Made by a program: the position numbers and the translations under genes. The notes under the pieces were generated by a model. The model did no database searches. It was not told the DNA's origin and saw only the letters and a list, made by a program, of their open reading frames with translations. A DNA stretch of 64,000 nucleotides from Diphasiastrum complanatum (Eukaryota > Streptophyta > Lycopodiopsida > Lycopodiales > Lycopodiaceae): positions 1,989,629-2,053,628 of the forward strand of contig CM055102.1 of assembly GCA_029204225.1 (NCBI GenBank), read 5' to 3'. Of the stretch, positions 25,794-37,343 are shown piece by piece (positions within the stretch are counted from its first letter, which is position 1; each line of letters starts with the position of its first letter).

Positions 25794-26272
25794 CAATCAA
25801 CCCTCTATAAATGTTAGGCCACGGGAGTAATAAAAAGTTAACTAATATAGAGGGTTAACACTATAACTAATAAACAGGGTGAGAAAAAAAAAATTAACAT
25901 ATTTCAAGGGCTGTAACGGGATGGCTGGGGGTTGGGCTAGTGGGATGGAACACTTAGTGCGCTGGAATGGAATGAAGGAGATGTGCACATCCTACATCTG
26001 ACAGTTGGGATTGAGCTATCATCCGACAGCTGGGGCACGGGCTAGCAAAATGCCCTAAAAGAAATGTGCCCTAAAAACCTAACTTGTTGGACATAGCCCT
26101 CCCCTATCTGTAAAATAACATTTAACCAAGTCAATTTCTTGAAGGCAGGAGTAAATTCTGTTAACATATAACAGTTAACATTTCTACTGTGTAAAGTCCT
26201 TGGGAGTAGCCAAAAATTAACTAATAGCCAGGGTTAACATACATAGAGATAACATTTGTAGAGGGTTGACTG
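25794..26272. mobile_element. Pogo/Emigrant-like MITE (479 bp)
   Basis: The ends are inverted repeats of about 23 bp: CAATCAACCCTCTATAAATG on the left and the complement of CAGTCAACCCTCTACAAATG on the right, flanked by TA on both sides. The CAGTxAAACCTCTATAAATT-type end with a TA target site is typical of Emigrant/Lemi elements mobilised by pogo-like transposases. No coding capacity. Internal copies of the end motif (for example ATATAGAGGGTTAACA near 25850) suggest a composite origin. Confidence 0.75.
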
Positions 26273-26371
26273 TATCGTTCATGAGGAGGCAGATTACTAC
26301 TCGTAGCAAGCTAAGCCACGGGAGCGACAATGCTTGCTACCAACAATAGTCTAGCTCCTCATGAACAATAC
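26272..26371. repeat. 100-bp hairpin beside the MITE
   Basis: Two 40-base arms, GTATCGTTCATGAGGAG...GTAGCAAGC and its imperfect inverted copy ending GCTCCTCATGAACAATAC, enclose a 20-base loop. Thirty-two of 40 arm positions match without gaps. The left arm begins at the target site of the MITE. The shape fits a microRNA-type precursor or a second very small inverted-repeat element. Confidence 0.7.
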
Positions 26372-28183
26372 CAGACATAGTAGTTAGAGATGGATGGCTC
26401 AAATTGAACATACTTCTGAGCCCCTCCTTAGTGGCACCAAAAGAAGCTTTACAACAACAAAGCAAGAGGACCACACCACTGGAATGGGCCCAAGCACCCT
26501 AATGACATTGATGGCATCCCTCTATTATGAGTTAATTTGTCTATTTATGGGTGGGACTAGATATTTCGCACTGTAAGACTTAAATTTTGGCAAAATAAGG
26601 TTGTTTTCACACACACACACATCTACAGCATGCTTATTTGTCAAAAGACTAGATATTCATTGGAGAGAAAAAATAGGAAGGCCATAACCCCATTTCACAC
26701 AGGAAAGTAAGCCCCAGCATGTGGCAAATGACTTGGCATAAAAGTGTTGACTTGGGGTAAGTGAGAATGTCAGGCACCACCCCCTCGACTTCTTCATCAT
26801 AGTAATTCAGATATGAATCGTTGGGTAGGAGAACATTGTGTAGGTTGCTTTGGTAGAGGAGATAAAATGAAGGTTCAATATGCATATTTGTGTGGAATCT
26901 AGATAAAGAAAGATGAAAAGATGGGGGCTTCCAAGGGGGGTAAGTGTGACACAGTGTCCCACCATTAACCTGCTCATGCACAATGTATGTTCAAATCCCT
27001 TACGACTCTTCAAATTGTTATCTCACTTGCCTTTTGGATATTGTGATTGTTATATCCTAGATTGGGAGTTCATATGATAGTTAAAGAGTTAGGATATTCG
27101 GATCAAAAGCATTAGACTAGAATGAGTCAAGTCGATATCTTTTGAGCAGGCTAATGCCAACTAATTAGAAGCATACATCTGTTTTTTTTTTTGCAATGAA
27201 AAATTGTGCACATTAAGTTTCAAGTTTTCATGATATTGTAGATAAGTTTGTTGGCCTTGCCTTGCAAAGGCAATATTGTGAGTTGAGGTTGGTTAATGGA
27301 GTTTGGAAGAAGAAAGTCAACCTTAAAGAATAAATTGTGAAGGCGTCAACTTTTGAGGCTTGGCCCTTAATGGAGGGCTCACTTACCCAACATGAAAGTC
27401 AATGTGCATAAATGGAAAAAAGTAGATCATGTTTGATTCACTAACATTTGTAGATGTAGCATGTAACCCATCTTTTATTGCATGTTGGTAGGTAGAAATG
27501 TACATGTAGTTCTTGCATGCAAAATAGAAGATTTACAATTCTGACTTTTGCATGTCTTTCTTTTTTACAAATTTCTCAGTTCCATTCATCAAGAAGGCTT
27601 GTTTTCTCAAGCACTAAATCGCATTTAGCTCACAAGGAGAAACTCCAAAGTAAATATATGCCCCTTGAGGATTGCATAAGGTATGGGCAATGGTGTTGCA
27701 CTGTCTGGTGAGTCTGGTGGTTGGCAAACATAACTTTTGTATCTTTGATGTTGGGATGGGAATCTTAGGATCCTTGTTCATCCTCATAATTGTCACCAAG
27801 AAAAAGAGGGCAGTGCTAGAAGGAGCAAGGCTTTAGGGTTTCTGAATGAATTCAAGATTTTTTCATTGTGATAATTCACTTTTTGAGGTTATTTTTCTTA
27901 TGCATGTGTAGGAATTTCTGGATTCAATGGTTGTGACAATTTTGTAGGGGAACTTACTAGTATTTTGGGTTTATGCTTGCTTCATTCGTGGTTACTTGCA
28001 GGTGGATGTGATGCAATAGAATTGTTGTTGTTGAGTTGTTATCCTCGTTTTCTTGCTCTCAAACTACTGCTTTTAGGATAATCTTTTCTATGTTCTGAAA
28101 TTTGTTAGACCATGGTAGTCTCTTTTTGTCCCCTTTACAATCAACATTTACATTGATGATTTTCCATTCCGATCTAGAATAGT
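26372..28183. other. No recognisable gene
   Basis: Short frames only, plus a (CA)n run near 26610. I see no domain motifs, long terminal repeats or structured RNA signals. Confidence 0.5.
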
Positions 28184-29707
28184 CTAGTGATATTTATGAG
28201 TACTAAAAGCATCTATGTAAGATTCATCTTTTAGATAACATAAATTCAAAAAATACTCAGAATTCAAAATACATTGATTTGCTTCATGAGTAAAAACAAA
28301 AGGTAGATCTGGCTCATCGCCTTTAAGACAAACCATTGAGTCATTATGCAAGAAAGAAATACAATGAGATACATAGTCTTTCTTTAAGGACTCATTCCTA
28401 GCATAAAACCACTCTTTACCTAGGATTATATCCACCTTATCTAGATTCATGACATGAAAAGACAAACTATTTACATAGTCTTGAATCTTCAACGACACGT
28501 GGGGGACAAAGTGGCCCCAGACCTGATGCTCCCCACCAGCTACCATCCTAACCACGTATTTGTGGTCACTTGGTGCGGTTGCCAGCTGCAGCTTCTGCAC
28601 CAACTTAGCATTAATAAAATTATGCATAGAACCGTTGTCAAAAAGAATACTCACAGGTTGGCTGTCTACGAACCCACTCATGTGAATGAGAATGTGAGGT
28701 CCAAACATCGCAATATTAAAACAACAATTCTTACAAACTATTTCATCTTTAAAAGATACATCAATGCAAGAAATAGAAGAATTACCTGGTGCCTTAAAGT
28801 AGTAGCCACCCTTCTTCCGTCTCTTCGAGCAGTCCTTAAAAGGTGCCCCTTCTCCATGCAGGAGAAACACAGCCCGTTTGGCTTTGTCAAAGTCCACTCT
28901 CTCCAACCGAGGGTGCTTCTTTTTCTTCCCCGAAGGAGAAGCTTTGCCGACCATGTGCTCCTTGCCCTTTCTAAATGAAAAGCCTGCAGAGAATTTGTCT
29001 TTGACTTCAGGCTTTGGTTGCTCTTTGCGGGTTATCATGTGCGTATCATCGAAGATCTGAACAAAACACACCGCATCCTCTAGGGACTATGACTGATTGT
29101 CGCGTACCTCCAACTGATATTCTTTGGGCAAGCCCAAGATGAAATACAGCTTAAGGAGTACTTCGTCTATGTGGTTAAAAAACCGCGATGTAACCTCTTG
29201 GAAGTCTTGCAAGTAGACGTCTAAGGGCTTCATCCCCATTTGCAATGTAGCAAATCAATGATAATATTCAAAATCATCTAGGACAGGCATAAAGACAGTC
29301 TTAAAGGCTACCTGGAAGTCATCCTAAGTGGTTGGGACTGTAGCTTGGTCATTAAGATCCTGCCACCAAGAGTACGCCTTACCGCGTAAAAACATGATGG
29401 TCGTCGAAATACGCGAGCTATCTGGTAGATCGTGAATGGAGAAATGTGATGTCCATCGATCTAACCAGGCTAACACCACATCTTGATGTTTGTCCTTCTT
29501 CTCTCCGGTAAAAAATTCCGGAGTAAACATCAAGTTTAGGAGAGCTTGTCGAGACTGGGACATAGCCTGAATCTTAGCCTCCGCCCGTTCATGCTTTGAG
29601 CGCATGTCCACAATTTGTTGTTGTAACAAATTTATGGCATGCATCATGTTCTCCATATCAGTTTCAACGAGACTTGGGGCTCTTGTCTCATCTTAAAGGG
29701 TATCCAT
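28184..29707 (-). mobile_element. Ty3/gypsy gag-protease fragment
   Basis: Read from an ATG at 29707. The gag part has a coiled-coil start (MENMMHAINLLQQQ, MRSKHERAEAKIQ) and a retrotransposon-gag core (FFTGEKKDKHQDVVLAWLDRW, then LRGKAYSWWQDL). The 295-codon frame 29071-28184 holds a basic linker and a retropepsin-like domain with ILFDNGSMHNFI, where DSG is expected, and DIILGKEWF near the end. In-frame stops sit between the two long frames (near 29325, 29260 and 29085) and another right after the start. RT and integrase are absent, so the copy is truncated at 28184. The Asp-Asn-Gly at the active site suggests the protease is also impaired. Confidence 0.85.
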
Positions 29708-29973
29708 GGATAAACGTGAAACTGACAAAAAAAACTAGAGAAAAAACGGAGAGCTACGACGTAAAAACCACAAAAAGGGAAAAGCTAGCGCACAAGGCCT
29801 CAAGAAATAACCAACTTGAGAACATGAAACTTGAGAGCAAAAGAACTCTACAACAACTTGGGAGAATGAGGGAAAGGAAGTGAACGTCCCTCCTTTACCC
29901 CCTCCCCAAAGCTCCTCTCCACTCTCATGCAAAAAGGACAGGTGGGGCCCAAAGAAGACCCCATTTGTCCCTT

Positions 29974-30990
29974 CTAGGCCATTCTAGCCATGTGGGTTGT
30001 GCGCATGTAGGAGGGAGCTTCGATATACCGTGCCATTGAGGTCTTACTTTGCAAGAAGAGCTGATGATGCCAAAGAGGTTGTGGATCCAAGAGTTTGACT
30101 GCTTCTTTATGTGTTTGACTCTGGTCCAAATCTGGCAGTATGTAGCCACCTCGCTCTTTTGTTGTTGGATGTTTCCTGGCAAACTCCTGAGAGCCGCACA
30201 ACCCCTTGTTCGGTTCTATGGGCAAGATTCTGTGTTGGATGGTTGGTGCTTCGGAGGCAATCTCATGTTGAATTTGAGGATCAGGTTCAGGAGAGAGAGG
30301 AGGCGAGGGGTTAGCTTTCACAATTATTTGTAACTCAGGAGAAAATTGTCGCGGAATGAATGGGGGGTTGGTGGTGTCGAGAGGGTTAGAAGCGGTGGGA
30401 GGAAAAGAATAATGTTGGGAGTTGGTACCCCCAGAGCCTAACGGATTGGTTGGTGCTTGAGCTCCTTGCCCTAGGGGTTGGCCTTGAAATGAGGAGCCTT
30501 GAGTTGCAGGAGGAGGCTGCTAGAATCCTGCTCCATCTCCACCACCTGGTCCATCAAAGTGGTGCCCTAAATCATGGAATTGGGCGTACTCTACATGAAC
30601 TGACGGTGTCAACTAAACAGCGGCCTTTAAGCATTCTTCCAGGGCGGCTATGTGCTGGTTCAGGGCCTCAACAGAAATGAGGTAGGATTGTTGTAATTTT
30701 GAGTGCTACTCCGTCATGGCTTTCAACTTCTGGGCCAGCGTTTGATAGGCCACCACTAGAATGGTAGTTCCCTCAAGAATAGCTGGTGGTGCGAAGTCGT
30801 TGAAGTCCACCAATTCCAACTATTCCTTCATAGCGGAACGTGCGGCTTGTGCATATGCTACAGCCTCATCTCTTTCGTCGTTGAGGTTATCAATGGTATG
30901 CTGCATGTTGGATACCTTCAATTGGAGCTAGTTCTGGAGGTGGAGTAGCATCTGCTGCTTTGGCAGCCTGCTCCGCCAATTCAGAAAGTC
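29974..30990 (-). pseudogene. Coiled-coil/proline-rich ORF broken by CAG-to-TAG stops
   Basis: One minus-strand frame runs for about 300 codons with five TAG codons, at plus positions 30928, 30820, 30706, 30613 and 30520; each would be CAG before a C-to-T change. The N-terminal half is heptad-like (NMQHTIDNLNDERDEAVAYA, later LNQHIAALEECL). The C-terminal half is rich in Pro, Gln and Ser. The final 180 codons are open down to the stop at 29974. It lies immediately upstream of, and in the same direction as, the gypsy gag at 29707, so it may be an extra 5' ORF of that element or a separate gag. Family not recognised. Confidence 0.55.
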
Positions 30991-33900
30991 TGATCTCAAT
31001 GGTTTTTTAATTTTATTTGTTTTCCAATTTTTTGTTTTGCAGTACTTAATTTGCTGAGTTTTTTGGAAAAAAAAGGCTCATCTTCATTCTAAATTTTCAC
31101 ATGTACAATTCTTTCCCATTGAATTTTTCAATGAGTCTTAAGTTTGAAGCTAACTCCATGCTAGTAACTTAGAAAAATAAGGATTGTAAATAAATTGAAC
31201 ATAGCTATGATAATATGCAAGGTCAAAACTTAGGCTCCAATACCATGCCAAAATTTTTTATGATTAAAAATATTGTGATTAATGCCCAATAGCAAACTTG
31301 TGGTAATCTACCTTTGTCTTGCCTCTGCAAGTACCAATAGTTTAGAAAATAAATGGACTAGGTAGTTACAAACTAGATTAGGAAACAAAATAGACAATTT
31401 TGAAAAGTTATTGTACTTAACTGAATGTTGAAGTTTGAGTGTCATATCTTTCAAATTAAATATACATAATTTGAATTGAATTGCCTATGTTCTAGTACTA
31501 TTGCAATTGAGTGTGATAGAGCTCAAGATTATAATCTAAATCTGAGGAATGATTATTAAAATAAACGTTCAAAAACAATATTTTTGTTTCGAGCTATAAA
31601 GATTAAAAAAACTATAACTCTAATGAGTTTTAAGTCTACAACTTGAGAGCTTGTAGCTATGGTTGCACTAAAAGATTGCTTGATTACTTTCATTAACTAC
31701 TTGATTTTTTGACATTAAATGGCAATTTTGGCTTCTACTAATAGAAAGATTGTGAAACTCATTGTCCTAGAATAGTATGGGTTCGATGGTTGCATTGTCA
31801 TTAATGTGTACTATTTTTCATACATGATTACCATCAAAAAGTCATCTTGAAATGTGTGACAGAGGATATGATTTACTTTCTATCAGAAAGTGCAGTAGAA
31901 GTACTTTGTCAAAAGCTCCTTGATATGCAATAGTAAAAAGAAGATGAGTCTTGTAACTAAAAGTTGGATAATATGCCTATAGCTCATGTGAATGGTCATT
32001 TGTATTGTGCTATTTAGGTTAAAACTACTCATTAGAACATTGGTTGATGTAACATATGAAGTTAATGAGAAAACTCATTCAATATAATTCATGTGTGCAT
32101 TATGAACTAATTGTAATGTATATCTTCGTAGAAGACCCATGCAATCAGGGGGATCAAGTAACATTTAAAAAATCAAAATGATCATAAATGATTTTGAGTA
32201 TATAGACATATGGCAATCTACCTTCTATTTAATCTTTTTTTAAATTCAAGACTCCAAAAAAAATCTAGATACTTAAATAGAATACTTGTAAAAATCATGA
32301 TGAAATATTAACCAAATTTTGGAACTAAAAGTATATCATGACACCAATAAAGCTTAGAAACAAGTAGTGCGCACATGAGCATTGCACCTTGCACATATAT
32401 TTTGAATGACTATCAAAAAGTTTATATCATTTCTAGGAGAGAATGAAGGGCTATATTAGCTATTTAAATTTGACAACATAATTACCATATCTTACTCATA
32501 TATTAATACATATCATGCTTTGAATAATGGCTTATAAGTTTTCCAATGATGCTTCACTTCTCTCCACTACTCCCAATCAATGAATTATCATTCCTTCATG
32601 GCTCTAAATTCACTACAATATAACAAAAGCTTGAACATAATCATTTTCATATGCACACATCTTTTGAATGAGTATCTACAAGTTTGAAGCATAGCCAGGA
32701 GAAATTAAAGGGAGATCCTAGATATACTTTTGATAATGCAATGGCTTTATTTTACTCATACAAAGTCAAATATCATGGCATGAATGATGGCTAAGCTATA
32801 AATATGTTGCCTCAATTCACTCCTAATCATAGGATTGGATTACTTTATAGTTTGAAATCTACCAAAACGTATAAGAAAGGTCACAATGCAAGATGACCAG
32901 ACATTATGGTGAGGGTAGTGGCAATAATTGAAGTCCTTGAAGAAAAATATGTGCAAGCCTTGTAATTGTACTACTCTCTAATCATAATTCTTACAAGAGA
33001 GCTTCTATTTGTTTTTTAAATTATAGCTACATTGTGAATAGTAAGGATCACATTTTTTTTGTGGAGCAAAGAGAGGAACTAGAGATGGTGGAAGAGCATT
33101 GGACAATTATATAGGAGACTCATAGTTGAGAGTGGAATAATTAGGGTGTTAGACTATCAAGAATATAAAAATGAAGAAGGTGTGAACATCATCATAGATT
33201 TTGATATGAAGTATTAAAGACCATATATGATAATCAAATGGCAATTTGAAAATGATAAAAAACATCACATACAATCAATGGCTAAAGGCTTATGATGAGT
33301 AATAATGAATTCTACCAAGAAGAGCTCCAACTGTATCAATATCCAAGCTAAAGAATAATTGTCTCTAGTCCCTATTTATATTCTACAAATTTCATAATAT
33401 GGAAGCTTCTAGAGACTAAAGGTGAAAAAAATTTACAATGAGATTGTAGAGAGAAAAAAGTTCACCCTCTTATTATCTTAGCTAATTAACTAGTAATCAT
33501 TACGACATAATAAAGTGACTAAAAAGGCTTGTAGGCATGTACACGAATAAGAGAGTGCCTCACAACACATGAAAAAAAAAGAGCACCCATATGGACTAGA
33601 TGTCCATAACAAAGAATATTAATACAATAGGATGTTCATAATGCTCCTACACTTAAAAGACATTGCCCTCAATGTGGGCATGTACAAAACAACATCACGT
33701 AGAAATATCATATGCAACAACTCGTGGATTTAGAAATCAACATTATGTAAAAACAACATCTTCAAGAATTGGTAGAGGATCTAGAATACCCTTAAGATTA
33801 GTAGCTCATAAAAAAAAAAGTGTTTCAGGGTTAAAACAAATATACTAAGAGTAGTTTCATTCTCAATGCTAGAGCACGAAAAGCTCTCAAGAATTATATC

Positions 33901-35150
33901 GCATGCACATGCATTAGTAGACACCTATATATTGAAAGTAATCTCATCCTCCTTCCTTGCGTTCGAGGGATTCGGAGGTAGATTGAGAGAAACGAGTGGA
34001 TTGAGCATATGAACAAGTAATGTGTGGAACAGTTCCTTGTTAATGTCTCTTTCTGTCAAAAGAATAATTTATTGACTTAGTGATGGATTAGAAGAGGATC
34101 CAAATGTGTTGTTATACTAAGAATTCTACACCTAGACATTTGAGAGTTCTGAATCATTTACAATTGACTTGAGTAATTGGATTACTCATGCTTAAAAATT
34201 ATTTGGTTGAATAAGCCAAGTGAACAGAATTCACCGGAAATTGTTTATTTTGATCTATATTGCTTATAAGACACATGATTTGTGAGTCATCAGGATTTGT
34301 CTTTGAGAGTTGTGTGTATAAAATATAGAAGACCTAACTAATATCAAGGATAACCACTAAATTCAGTTGAAATTCAGTAGAACTTTGCAATCTCTAGATG
34401 TTGTTCTAGACGATTGTATAAAGTTTATATTGTTAAAGACAGATGTTATAACTGTCTTCAATTACTTATTTGATTGTAGAATTGACAATTCATAGTCTGG
34501 TCAAGAATCGGGTTGGAAAAATATTCTTTGAATCCAATAATTTTCTTTGTGGAAAAGATTTCAGAATATTTCTTATATTTCCATGTTGTACATATACTCC
34601 AGTATCTTTTAATGATTAAGTATAATTTTGGAATCCTGTAAATTATGATTGATGAATCATAAGATTCTAAATGCTATGATTGACAAATCATAAATGGTTC
34701 CTTATGGACATTAGAAGATTATAAGAAAATATGAGGATTCTTAAGACAATAAGTAATTCTTGATCAATTAGGAGAGTCAACGATTTAGATCTATTAATTG
34801 AACTCTAAATTTTTTTACTCCAATGCATATTTGAGATTATGTAAATCTCATAGACATTTTCATTAATTAATTGTTTACTTATGAGGAATTTGCGTACCTT
34901 AGTGGATGGAATTCTACTACAGATTTTAGTCAAAGAATGCTTGTGTACTGTTTTCAGCCTAAAATCTCTGGTTAATTAGGAGTAGTTAAGTCTATCATGA
35001 TTGAATGGTTGCTATTTCCTTGCATATGTGCTAGGAATAGAGCGCTTAACTCAAGAGAGTATCTGGGGTACTCAGGACTAGGTTAAAGTCATTACCATAA
35101 AGATCAAACTAGCATTGATTGACAATAGGAAGGCTGATCATACAAGAAAT
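30991..35150. other. 4.2 kb AT-rich stretch, nothing recognised
   Basis: Very AT-rich, stop-dense on both strands, with only short frames and no motif I recognise. Probably ancient degraded repeats. Confidence 0.5.
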
Positions 35151-35558
35151 ATTATTGTGCTACAAGCAAGATCTATCAACAAAACATGAAACCAAGTACA
35201 ATAAATGCCTCAACTTGACTAGAGAGAGAATATGAATGTACAAACTCGAGTAGAGAGAGAGGGCACAAAGAGCTTAGTCTCCAAATTTGCATTACACACA
35301 AAAATCATCATCTTCTCAATGAGAGTACATCACATATATATAGATCCATGGACTCTCCTCCTACTTTGAGTTGAATTGGAGTTATGAATCCACCTCTCAA
35401 GCTATCTAGACTTATTCAAGCCACCTCAATATATCTAATTGTGCCACCTAGTATTTTCATGCATTAAATGTGGCATGCAAAGTACAAATGGCAATTCCTA
35501 TGGTAGCTCAAGTTTCTACTTCTACCTACCTTGAATATTTTATTCTAAGATGATTCTT
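35151..35558 (-). repeat. Outer part of the 3' LTR of the older copia, split by insertion
   Basis: This flank joins, across the TTCTT target duplication of the young copia, to 42045-42134. There an LTR begins TGTTGAAATATTGG right after the polypurine tract TAGGAGGAG (minus strand) of the older copia at 42149-43425. The far end of the LTR could not be fixed, so the left coordinate is approximate. Confidence 0.55.
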
Positions 35559-36171
35559 TGTGAAAATTGTCAACATTTCCTAGCTAGTTTGAGGCCTAAA
35601 TTGGCAATTTTTGTACATAGTTTTGGATCTAACCTTTCACACGTGTGAAAGAGACCTAGATACTTTTATTCTAGTATATATTTCATGTTGAAGAAGTCTC
35701 AAACTTCGGGACCTTCTAAATGACACTAAAATCATGTTATTTGGACATATAGGCCAAAATTGGCTATTTTAGGTTACTGGTGTCCTAAAATTGGGCTATA
35801 TTAGGCTGAAATTCGTGGAGAACAGGTTGGAGAAACCTTTTGTATGCTTCATTGAGATCAATAGATCATTGTCATTGTTTCTTCCTCCATTGAGAGCATT
35901 GTTGTGTGTATTGTCTTCAAGCTATTGTGTATGATCTTAGGTGCTTTCCAAAAGTGATAGGCTGATGTATTATGGACTGTATAATGCTATTTTGGGCCGC
36001 ACTTGATGTTTATGGAAGTTTCCATTTGTGATAAATGCTTTTTGATCAAGTTCTTTGCATTCTAGGTAGCATAGAATGTGTTGCCAATTCCTAGCTTATG
36101 TAGTTTGGAGTGCAAGCATTCAAGCCAATGATCTTGGAGTTTAGATCCACTTAGGATCTGTATTTTTCACA
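35559..36171 (+). repeat. 5' LTR of the young copia (613 bp)
   Basis: Starts TGTGAAAATTG and ends TTTTTCACA. Relative to the 3' LTR it lacks 41 bp, from TCCTAAGTTCTAGAGAG through TCTCTCTCAC. The U3 part holds an 18-bp perfect palindrome, CTTTCACACGTGTGAAAG at 35634-35651, centred on a CACGTG G-box. Confidence 0.95.
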
Positions 36172-36183
36172 TGGTATCAGAGC
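36172..36183 (+). other. Primer binding site (initiator Met tRNA)
   Basis: TGGTATCAGAGC directly follows the CA end of the 5' LTR. It is complementary to the 3' end of plant initiator Met tRNA, the usual copia primer. Confidence 0.95.
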
Positions 36184-37343
36184 TGGTTGGCTTCTATTTA
36201 CAGTAAGTATTCCATTTTTGGTGATATTTGGATGTTTGATCAAGTTCTAGCATGATTTTGCATTGCTTTGTTGATCAAATCTTACTAACCTTTGTTTTGT
36301 GTGTTGAACTTGTGGATCAAAAGCATATTTCAGGTCTATTGAAGATCAGAGGCTGAAAAGAAACTATTTTGGTTCAGATCATAACACCTAATCATTTGTG
36401 ATTGTGAGGCTTGTGCATATTCAATACTAACAATGTTCTTTTCAATCCTATTGTTGACAATCTCCATTCTTGGATGAACACTCTCCTTAAGTGGATGAAA
36501 CTTCTCCTTAAGTGGATGACAAATGCTCTTTTGAGTGAGTTGTAATTCTCCTAAAGGCTGAGCAAAGCTCCCATTTGGATGAAAGATCCCCTTTTTTGGG
36601 TGAACATATTGTAAGCTCCATTGTGAAGAGCATATTGTAAAGATTGTCATCAATTTTGGCATAAATTTTGGTGTACTTTGTTGAGCATGTAAGTAACTCT
36701 CCTTATGTAATTTGATTGGAGCATTTGCTGGAAGGTGTTAACCATTATGCAAGTGTGTTTTCAGGTTCTTAACAGGTTGAGGAACATTCTCATGTGAAGT
36801 GATCTTAGATCTACATCTAAACACCAAGATTTGACAAGATAGTGAAGCTAGTCTTGTGATTCACTAAGTGTGCTCATTCATTCACCTCTAAATCTTGTAT
36901 TTATCACTTGCTGGAGTTTACAAACTTTTAGAAGTGTGGTTTACATGTGGTTTTACAGGTTGAATCAATATCTTAGTGTGTTGATCATATGTTGATCAAG
37001 TTTGTTCATTACTAGGTAATCTTGGCATCCTAGTTTTGGGTATTTTCTAAGAATGCAAGTAACTCTTCACACCATAACTTGATTTGGTCACTTGCTGGAA
37101 AGTTTGAGAGCTTAAGCAAGAGTGTGTTCAGGTTGGTTTGATTTTGTAATCCATTCTTAGTGTGTGCAAAGTGTTGCATGTGTTTCAATCTTCCTTTCTA
37201 TGCTTGGAAACCATCTAGGTTCAAAATAGAAGTGTTTTAGGGTCCTAAATCTTCATAGATATCTTTATCTATCATTTGTTGAGAGAAAAGTGAGTGCTAA
37301 GTGCTTTAGGACAGAACCTAAAAGTTGAAGAAACATTAGAATC

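Noticed and set aside
28454..28978. 174-codon plus-strand frame
   Set aside because: Antisense to the gypsy protease frame, which has recognisable retropepsin motifs.
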